Shown here: piece after piece, positions 57,829 to 64,000 of the stretch
Numbering within the stretch: position 1 is the stretch's first letter
How the letters are laid out: every line of letters begins with the position of its first letter
Source of the DNA: Halomonas zincidurans B6
GTDB lineage: Bacteria; Pseudomonadota; Gammaproteobacteria; Pseudomonadales; Halomonadaceae
Reading direction: 5' to 3'
Length of the DNA stretch: 64,000 bases
NCBI RefSeq assembly: GCF_000731955.1
Contig: NZ_JNCK01000001.1
Location: forward strand, 1,674,001-1,738,000
Translations under genes and position numbers: made by a program
The notes under the pieces: generated by a model
What the model was told of the DNA's origin: nothing
What the model saw: only the letters and a program-made list of their open reading frames with translations
The model's database searches: none

Positions 57829-59127
57829 TCAGCGCAGCGTGCGGCGATCGACGAACGTCGTCAGCGCACGGATCAGGTAATCGATGTCCTGGCTGCCGGC
57901 CGTCTCGCGGATCGAATGCATCGCCCACTGCGGCACCCCCACGTCGAGGGTCGGCACCCCTAGCTCGGCGGCGGTGAGCGGGCCGATCGTGCTGCCGCAG
58001 GCCATGTCGGCGCGCGCCGCGAAGGTCTGCACCGGCACCCCCGCCTCACGGCACAGCTCGCGGAACAGCGCCGCCGTTTCGCTGGTCGTCGCATAGCGCT
58101 GATTGGCGTTGACCTTGATGACCGGCCCCCCGTTGATCGTCGGCCCATGCCCCGCATCGTGCTTGTCGGGAAAGTTGGGATGCAGCGCATGGGCATTATC
58201 GCAGGAGACCAGCCGCGAGGCCTGGATCAGCCGCGCGAGACCCTCCTCGCCGGCATCGCCGCATTGCGCATTGACCCGGCGCAGCACATCGCCGAGAAAG
58301 GGCCCCTGAGCGCCGCTGGCACTGGCGCTGCCGACCTCCTCATGATCGTTGGCCACCAGCAGCGCGCCCTGGGAACCGTCACCGCCGAGCAGCGCCTCGA
58401 TGGCGCAGAAGCACGACAGCAGATTGTCGAGCCGCGCACTGGCGATCAACTCGCCATCAATGCCCACGCGACTCGCGCCCTGTACATCGTAAAGACACAG
58501 CTCGAACGCCAGCACTTCGACGCTCTCGAGATTGTGCTGCTCATACAGCCAGCGCTTGAGCAGCCCCTCGAAGCCGGTCTCGCCGCCGCCCTGCCACAAG
58601 ACCGGCGCCATTTGGGTCTGGGCGTTGAGGGCACGGCCATTGTTGGCTTCACGGTCAAGATGTATCGCCAGATTGGGGATCGTCGCGATGGCGCGATCGA
58701 CATTGATCAGCACGCCTTGGGTGCGGCCATCAGCGCGTCGCACATGCACACGCCCGGCCAACCCCAGGTCACGATCGAACCAGGGGGCCAGCAGCGCACC
58801 GCCGTAGACCTCGACCCCGAGTTGCAGCCAGCCGTGGCCGGCCTGCGCCGCATTGGGTTTCAGTCGCAACCCGGGACTGTCGGTATGCGCACCGATCATG
58901 CGCAGCGTCTCCAGCTTGCCAGACGGCAACTGTAAAGCGATCAGCGAAGAATCGTTGCGGGTCACGTAAACGCGATCGCCCGGGCTCAGCGACCACGCCT
59001 GGGTCTCATCCAGGCGCCGATAGCCGGCCTGTTCGAGGCGTCTCGCCATGTTGGACGTGGCATGCCAAGGTGTCGGGGAGCGCCGCAGAAATGTCAGGAG
59101 GCGTTCCAGAGTCGGGTCTTGGAGCAT
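57829..59127 (-). CDS. apeB: M18-family aspartyl/leucyl aminopeptidase
   Basis: Dinuclear-zinc exopeptidase of 432 residues. Metal ligands are seen in IGAHTDSPGLRLKP, VANDHEEVGSASASGA, CDNAHALHPNF and, near the C-terminus, QWAMHSIRE; STIGPLTA is also typical. The ATG at 59127 has GAGGA upstream; an ATG four codons earlier lacks one. It is divergent from prc and ends facing rne. M18 enzymes split N-terminal Asp/Glu or hydrophobic residues; the preference here is unknown. Confidence 0.93.
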   Translation of the reverse strand: MLQDPTLERLLTFLRRSPTPWHATSNMARRLEQAGYRRLDETQAWSLSPGDRVYVTRNDSSLIALQLPSGKLETLRMIGAHTDSPGLRLKPNAAQAGHGWLQLGVEVYGGALLAPWFDRDLGLAGRVHVRRADGRTQGVLINVDRAIATIPNLAIHLDREANNGRALNAQTQMAPVLWQGGGETGFEGLLKRWLYEQHNLESVEVLAFELCLYDVQGASRVGIDGELIASARLDNLLSCFCAIEALLGGDGSQGALLVANDHEEVGSASASGAQGPFLGDVLRRVNAQCGDAGEEGLARLIQASRLVSCDNAHALHPNFPDKHDAGHGPTINGGPVIKVNANQRYATTSETAALFRELCREAGVPVQTFAARADMACGSTIGPLTAAELGVPTLDVGVPQWAMHSIRETAGSQDIDYLIRALTTFVDRRTLR

Positions 59128-59255
59128 GCGGATCCTCATCTTGGGTCTGTGTATGGCGACACAGGCTGCTACAATGCCGAATCGGCTCGTGCCAGCCTCG
59201 CTTGCGCCGGTCACTAACGAATCAGAGTGTACATGAAACCGGGAGTGCTTCATCA

Positions 59256-61340
59256 ATGAGCCTGACTGCAGCCATTCAGCGCGTATGGATCCTGTGCTTA
59301 CTGAGCGCGTTGAGTGTACCGGCATTCGCCGGCCCGAGTCCGAGCCCCACGGATGCCCAGCGGCAAGCCTCGGTCGAGATCGCTGAATCACTGAAGTATG
59401 GACACTATGCCGACGTCAAACTCGACGATACCTGGTCGCAGCGTGCCTTCAACCGGTTGCTGGACGTGCTCGACCCACAGCGCGCCTACCTGCTCAAACG
59501 CGATGTCACGGCTTTCGATGATCTGCGCAATTCCATCGACGAGGCGGTCAGTGAAGGCCAGCTCGAGCGGGTCTACGCCCTTTATGAGCGTTATCAGTCG
59601 CGCCTGGAAACGCGCCTCGAATGGCTGCTGGCACAACTCGAGAACGGCTTCAGTTTCGATTACACCGGCAACGAGCGGCTGCTGATCGACCGCCAGGGCG
59701 AACCCTGGGCCGGCAACCAGCAAGCACTCGACCGGCTGTGGCAGAAGCGCCTGAAGAACGCCGCCCTGTCGCTGTCGCTCAGCGATCAGTCGAATCAGGA
59801 GGTCAAGGACACGCTCGTGGACCGCTACCAGGGGCAGCTCGCGCGGCTGCGCCAGACCAACTCCGAGGATGTCTTCGAGCTGTTCATGGCCGCCGTCACC
59901 GGCACCGTCGATCCACATACCGAGTATCTATCGCCACGCCAGGGGGAATCCTTCGACATTCAGATGCGCCTGTCGCTGGAAGGCATCGGTGCGCTGCTCC
60001 AGACCGAGGGCGAATACGTCAAGGTTTCGAGCCTGGTGCCCGGGGGGCCGGCCGACAAGGGCGGCGCCCTGCAACCGGCGGATCGCATCGTCGGCGTCGG
60101 CCAGGGCGAAAGCGGCGAGATGGTCAACGTCGTCGGCATGCGCCTTGATGACGTGGTCGAGTTGATCCGAGGCCCCAAGGGCACCACCGTGCGCCTCGAC
60201 GTCATTCCCGCCAAGGCGGTCGACGTGACCCGCTCGCAAGTCGTCAAGATCGTGCGCGACACCGTGAAACTGGAAGACCAGGCAGCCAGCAGCGAAGTCA
60301 TCGAGATCGAACGCGAGGATGGCAAGCATCGCATCGGGGTGATCGATATCCCCACCTTCTACGTCGATTTCGATGCCTGGCAGGCCGGCGAGGAGGATTA
60401 TCGCAGCTCGACGCGCGATGTCGCCAAGGAGATCGCCAACCTCAAGGCCGCCAATGTCGAGGGGATTCTGCTCGACCTGCGCAACAATGGCGGCGGCGCG
60501 CTGCAGGAAGCCAACTCGCTGGTCGGCCTGTTCATCGATCGCGGCCCGACCGTGCAGGTCCGCGATGCACGCGGTCGCATCAGTCTGTATGGCGACACCG
60601 ACAGCGGCGTCGCCTATGATGGCCCACTCGGCGTACTGGTCAATCGTCTGTCCGCCTCGGCCTCGGAGATTCTTGCCGGCGCGATTCAGGATTACGATCG
60701 CGGGCTGGTCATCGGCAGCCAGACCTTCGGCAAGGGCACCGTGCAGACCTTGAGCGACCTCAGCCATGGCCAGCTGAAGCTGACCCGCGCGAAGTTCTAC
60801 CGTGTTTCCGGCGAAAGCACCCAACTGCGCGGCGTAACACCGGATATCAGCTTCCCCAGCCTGGTCGACCCCGAGATGATCGGCGAAAGCAGCCTGGACA
60901 ACGCCCTGCCCTGGGACACCGTCCGTGCCGTTGAATATCGCGATTACGGCAATCCGGAACGCTACCTGAGCACCCTCAAGGCCCGCCATCAGGCGCGTAT
61001 CGCACAAGACCCCAACTTCGTCTACCTCGAAGAGCAGTCCGCGCTGATCAAGACTTTGCGCGATCAGCAGACCACCGTCAGCCTCAACCGCGAGCAGCGC
61101 CAGCGCGAAATGGATGCCCAGGAGAGTGAGCAACTGGCGCTCGAAAACCGTCGCCGTCAAGCGTTGGGACTCGATCCGCTGGAAGACTGGACGCAGACCC
61201 GTGACAGCGCCGCCCAGCAGAACACCGAGGATGATCAAGGTGACGAGGATGACGAGACAGCCGACCCCATCGACCGGGCCCAGGTGATCGAGGGTTCCGA
61301 GATCGTTCTCGATTATGCGCGGCTCAGCGGCGCCAGCTGA
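59256..61340 (+). CDS. prc: Carboxy-terminal processing protease (Prc/Tsp)
   Basis: Periplasmic S41 protease that trims C-terminal ends and, in pseudomonads, can degrade truncated MucA. From the ATG at 59256 it has 694 residues: a signal peptide (hydrophobic 8-24, cleavage near AFAGP), an N-terminal domain with LDPQRAYLLKRD, a PDZ domain around 225-320 (VSSLVPGGPADKGGAL), the catalytic Ser in NRLSASASEILAG and Lys in QTFGKGTVQT. The C-terminal 150 residues are Gln/Glu/Asp-rich. A GGGAG lies about 11 bases upstream, rather far. Confidence 0.96.
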   Translation: MSLTAAIQRVWILCLLSALSVPAFAGPSPSPTDAQRQASVEIAESLKYGHYADVKLDDTWSQRAFNRLLDVLDPQRAYLLKRDVTAFDDLRNSIDEAVSEGQLERVYALYERYQSRLETRLEWLLAQLENGFSFDYTGNERLLIDRQGEPWAGNQQALDRLWQKRLKNAALSLSLSDQSNQEVKDTLVDRYQGQLARLRQTNSEDVFELFMAAVTGTVDPHTEYLSPRQGESFDIQMRLSLEGIGALLQTEGEYVKVSSLVPGGPADKGGALQPADRIVGVGQGESGEMVNVVGMRLDDVVELIRGPKGTTVRLDVIPAKAVDVTRSQVVKIVRDTVKLEDQAASSEVIEIEREDGKHRIGVIDIPTFYVDFDAWQAGEEDYRSSTRDVAKEIANLKAANVEGILLDLRNNGGGALQEANSLVGLFIDRGPTVQVRDARGRISLYGDTDSGVAYDGPLGVLVNRLSASASEILAGAIQDYDRGLVIGSQTFGKGTVQTLSDLSHGQLKLTRAKFYRVSGESTQLRGVTPDISFPSLVDPEMIGESSLDNALPWDTVRAVEYRDYGNPERYLSTLKARHQARIAQDPNFVYLEEQSALIKTLRDQQTTVSLNREQRQREMDAQESEQLALENRRRQALGLDPLEDWTQTRDSAAQQNTEDDQGDEDDETADPIDRAQVIEGSEIVLDYARLSGAS

Positions 61341-61431
61341 ATCACCGCTATCGGGGCCTGGATCGCGACTGCACCGCGAGGTCATCGGCTATAGCGCGCT
61401 CGAATCGTCGAGCCGACTTCGAGAAGCAGGC

Positions 61432-63165
61432 ATGTCGATTCAGAGCGCTGTTCGCATGCTGGTGGGTGCAGGTCTCATCCTGGGTTTCGCGTTCGGCGGC
61501 GTTCAGGCCCACGCGGCGGACTGCCCTCCCGGCGGTCCGGCACAGCGTCAGGCAGCGCTGGCCCAACTGTCGGCGCGCATAGCGCGCTGGGATGAAGCCT
61601 ACTACCAGGATGGCAGGCGGTTGGTCGAAGACGGCGTCTACGATGCCGCCAAGCGGCGCCAGCTCGACTGGCGAACCTGCCTGCAAGAGGCCGGCAACGA
61701 AAGCGTCGGGCGACCCCTGCCATCCACCACCGCCCCACTCGTCGCCCATCCCATCGCCCAGACCGGCCTGGACAAGGCCGATTCCCGTCAGGCCGTGGCG
61801 AACTGGCTGGCCGATCGAGACGATCGCTCGCTATGGGTTCAGCCCAAGGTCGACGGCGTCGCCGTCACTCTGGTGTACCGAGGTGGCACGCTCAGTGCGG
61901 CGATCAGCCGTGGCGATGGCGTGCAGGGGCAGGACTGGTTGACTCAGGCCAGGCTTATCGAGGCCATTCCCGAGCGGCTGAACGCCGCGCCCGATCGCGT
62001 GATCCTGCAAGGCGAGCTGTATGCCAAGCGTCCCGGTCACGTGCAGGCCCGCGACGGCACCGATGGCGCACGCGCTGCCGTCGTCGGCTTGATGGCCCGG
62101 GAGCGACTCGACAAGTCTGCGGCGGCCTCGATCGGCCTGTTCGTCTGGGATTGGCCGAACGGTGCAGCCGAGTTGCCGGCTCGCAATGCGCAACTCGCTG
62201 CCTGGGGCTTTAGCGATGCCCAGGCCTATTCACTGCCGGTCGATACGCTCGCCGAGGTCGTCGCCCAGCGCCAGGCATGGTTCAACTCACCGCTGCCCTT
62301 CGCCAGCGACGGTATCGTGCTGCGCCAGAGTCGCCGCCCCGCCGCAGCGACCTGGCGGCCCGAACCGCCGGGCTGGGCGCTGGCCTGGAAATACCCGGCC
62401 CAGCGCACCCTGGCCGTGGTCGAGGGAATCGATTTTTCGGTGGGTCGTACCGGACGAATCACCCCGGTCGCCGAGCTCGCGCCGGTCACGCTCAACGATC
62501 GTACGGTAAGCCGGGTCAGCCTGGGTTCGCTGGATCGCTGGCGCGAACTCGACGTGCGCCCCGGCGATCAACTCCGCGTGGCGCTTGCGGGATTGACCAT
62601 CCCCCAGGTCGACGGCGTGGTGCTCAGGCGCCAGCCGCGCCCGGCGATCGACGCCCCCGAGGCCGACGACTACGGGCCGTGGAGCTGCCTGACGCCGGGG
62701 CCGGGATGTCGGGAACAGTTCGTCGCCCGACTCGACTGGCTATCGAGCGATCAGGGACTCGACCTGACCGGCATCGGCGAAGGCACCTGGCTGCAGTTGG
62801 TCGAAAGCGGCCTGGTCGATGACCTGCTCGCCTGGCAGACGCTCGACCGGGCGACCCTCGAAGCGCTGCCTGGCGTCGGCGAGGCACGTGCGAGGCAATG
62901 GCTGGAAAGCTTCGAAGATGCGCAGCGGCGGCCGGTCATCGCCTGGCTCCGGGCCCTGGGGCTACCGCCGGTCGATGAAGAGGTGCTCAGGCAGGCCAGC
63001 CCAACGCTGAGCCTCGCCGCGTTGAGACAGCGCACCATCGCGCAATGGCAACGCGCCGAAGGCATCGGCCCGGTACGCAGCGAGGCGCTCTGGCGCTTTC
63101 TCAACGGCCCGCAGACAGCACCATTGCTTGAGCGCCTGGTCGCGGAGCATAACCTCACGCCTTGA
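61432..63165 (+). CDS. ligB: NAD-dependent DNA ligase LigB with signal peptide
   Basis: Second bacterial NAD-dependent ligase type. The 577-residue protein carries the adenylation lysine in VQPKVDGVAVTLVYRGG, preceded by HPIAQTGLDKADS, then the LigB blocks SDGIVLRQ and WALAWKYPAQ, an OB fold (VSLGSLDRWRELDVRPGDQ) and helix-hairpin-helix repeats (ALPGVGEARARQWLESF). The BRCT domain and four-Cys zinc finger of LigA are missing, as is normal for LigB. The N-terminus is a clear Sec-type signal (hydrophobic 8-24, AHA-AD). E. coli LigB also starts with such a stretch. It follows prc closely. Confidence 0.93.
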   Translation: MSIQSAVRMLVGAGLILGFAFGGVQAHAADCPPGGPAQRQAALAQLSARIARWDEAYYQDGRRLVEDGVYDAAKRRQLDWRTCLQEAGNESVGRPLPSTTAPLVAHPIAQTGLDKADSRQAVANWLADRDDRSLWVQPKVDGVAVTLVYRGGTLSAAISRGDGVQGQDWLTQARLIEAIPERLNAAPDRVILQGELYAKRPGHVQARDGTDGARAAVVGLMARERLDKSAAASIGLFVWDWPNGAAELPARNAQLAAWGFSDAQAYSLPVDTLAEVVAQRQAWFNSPLPFASDGIVLRQSRRPAAATWRPEPPGWALAWKYPAQRTLAVVEGIDFSVGRTGRITPVAELAPVTLNDRTVSRVSLGSLDRWRELDVRPGDQLRVALAGLTIPQVDGVVLRRQPRPAIDAPEADDYGPWSCLTPGPGCREQFVARLDWLSSDQGLDLTGIGEGTWLQLVESGLVDDLLAWQTLDRATLEALPGVGEARARQWLESFEDAQRRPVIAWLRALGLPPVDEEVLRQASPTLSLAALRQRTIAQWQRAEGIGPVRSEALWRFLNGPQTAPLLERLVAEHNLTP

Positions 63166-63187
63166 TCCCGCATTCGGCATGGCGGCG

Positions 63188-63204
63188 CAGGCGATGCTCG
63201 CCTG
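63188..63204. repeat. Small inverted repeat between ligB and folE
   Basis: CAGGCGA-TGC-TCGCCTG is a perfect 7-bp hairpin in the 48-bp convergent gap. No U-run follows on either strand, so it is only a weak terminator candidate. Confidence 0.4.
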
Positions 63205-63213
63205 AGGAGGCAT

Positions 63214-63816
63214 TCAGATGTTATCGAGCGTACCGGCACCGGAAAGGCTGAGCATGCGCAGGAACTCGCGGCGCGTCGCCGGGTCCTTGCGGAAGCTGCC
63301 CAGCATGCGACTGGTCGCCAGACTCGCACCGGGCTTATGGATGCCGCGCGTGGTCATGCATTGGTGAGAGGCTTCTATGACCACGCCGACACCCAGCGGG
63401 CGCAACACGTCGTGCAACGTGTCGGCGATCTGCACGGTCATCTTTTCCTGGATCTGCAGGCGCTTGGCATAGATCTCGACCAGCCGCGCCAGCTTGGAAA
63501 TGCCAACCACGCGACGATCGGGGATATAGCCGATATGCGCCTTGCCGATAATCGCCGCCATGTGATGCTCGCAGTGACTCTCGAAGCGGATGTCGTTCAT
63601 CACGATCATCTCGTCATAGCCTTCGACTTCCGAGAAAGTACGCTCGAGAATCACCGCCGGATCGGCGTTATAGCCGGCAAAAAACTCTTCATAGGCACGC
63701 ACGACCCGCGACGGCGTATCCAGCAACCCCTCTCTGTCGGGATCGTCACCGGCCCATTGAATCAAGGTGCGTACAGCCTGTTCCGCCGCTTCGCGACTGG
63801 GAGGATTCTTTGACAT
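63214..63816 (-). CDS. folE: GTP cyclohydrolase I (FolE)
   Basis: Zinc enzyme that turns GTP into 7,8-dihydroneopterin triphosphate, the first step of folate synthesis. The 200-residue protein has the zinc Cys/His in FESHCEHHM and the second zinc Cys in ASHQCMTTRGIHKPG, with GKAHIGYIPDRRVVGISKLARLVE between. The ribosome site GAGGG lies in the loop of a small hairpin directly before the ATG at 63816. pabC of the same pathway is also in this window. Confidence 0.97.
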   Translation of the reverse strand: MSKNPPSREAAEQAVRTLIQWAGDDPDREGLLDTPSRVVRAYEEFFAGYNADPAVILERTFSEVEGYDEMIVMNDIRFESHCEHHMAAIIGKAHIGYIPDRRVVGISKLARLVEIYAKRLQIQEKMTVQIADTLHDVLRPLGVGVVIEASHQCMTTRGIHKPGASLATSRMLGSFRKDPATRREFLRMLSLSGAGTLDNI

Positions 63817-63833
63817 TCCAATCCCTCATTGGA
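63817..63833 (-). promoter_or_regulatory. Hairpin with the folE ribosome site in its loop
   Basis: On the minus strand TCCAAT-GAGGG-ATTGGA forms a 6-bp stem whose five-base loop is the Shine-Dalgarno, and the ATG follows at once. The placement could tune folE translation. The 167 bp between this hairpin and the right edge of the window show no gene. Confidence 0.4.
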
Positions 63834-64000
63834 TCAAACAAGTTCGAGTGCCGGTCCAGTTGGACGTGCCGCGGCGACTGCGGCGGCAAGCAGGCCGGTC
63901 GTGGCCGCGAAAGCATATCATGATTGCAGCGCCCGTCGTGCATCGGGCTTGCGCGCTCAGGGCGATCGCACGTCGGTAATCGATCGCATTTGAAGAAATT

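Overview
The window is a dense, G+C-rich chromosomal segment (roughly two thirds G+C by eye) from a gammaproteobacterium. Gene content and order fit the Halomonadaceae (Halomonas/Chromohalobacter) and, more distantly, Pseudomonas: mazG-relA, cysM divergent from a GacS/BarA sensor kinase, a pdxJ-recO-era-rnc-lepB-lepA row next to mucD-rseB-rseA-rpoE, a plsX-fabD-fabG-acpP-fabF cluster without fabH, and rluC divergent from rne. The genus is inferred from synteny and protein character, not from a search. I saw no rRNA, tRNA, CRISPR array, prophage or intact insertion sequence.

Layout. 1-2.5 kb: 3' part of topB (cut by the window edge) coupled to panE, then a repeat-filled gap. 2.7-9.5 kb, minus strand: ppc, mazG, relA, a remnant of rlmD, cysM. 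9.6-12.3 kb: barA/gacS. 12.3-16.3 kb, minus: pdxJ, recO, era, rnc, lepB, largely overlapping. 16.3-22.5 kb, minus: lepA and the envelope-stress module mucD, rseB, rseA, rpoE, with sigma-E-like promoters ahead of rseA and mucD. 22.7-28.6 kb: a DAHP synthase, dinG, rhlB, a small basic protein gene coupled to xthA. 28.6-33.8 kb, minus: a six-gene TonB2-type energy-transduction operon (DUF3450, long ExbB-like, ExbB, ExbD, TonB, TPR protein) under a Fur-box-like site. 34-37.7 kb: etfBA divergent from the ETF:ubiquinone oxidoreductase gene. 37.7-50.7 kb, minus: a long run from yceD-rpmF-plsX through the fab genes, pabC, mltG, tmk, holB, pilZ and tatD to a DUF1285 gene and a UvrD-like helicase. 50.8-53.7 kb: a maf pseudogene, then sppA, a HAD phosphatase and rluC. 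53.7-57.8 kb: rne with a long leader, and a MITE-like element starting in its stop codon. 57.8-63.8 kb: M18 aminopeptidase, prc, a LigB-type DNA ligase with a signal peptide, and folE.

How the genes fit together. Most are core housekeeping: stringent response (relA, mazG), ribosome/RNA work (era, rnc, lepA, rluC, rne, rhlB, yceD, rpmF), fatty-acid and cofactor synthesis (fab genes, plsX, pabC, folE, panE, pdxJ), DNA repair (recO, dinG, xthA, helicase, ligB, topB) and envelope quality control (rpoE/rseAB/mucD, prc, lepB, sppA, mltG).

The unusual material lies between the genes. There are two syntenic gene remnants (rlmD, maf), perfect 7-bp tandem arrays that begin at a stop-codon edge (GACGGAA x6 after panE, GAAGCTC x8 after pilZ) plus a degenerate relative, a 36-bp palindrome translated as the tail of PlsX, the MITE-like element at the rne stop codon, and a strong promoter that would give yceD an almost leaderless mRNA. 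I did not find a clearly novel multi-gene system.
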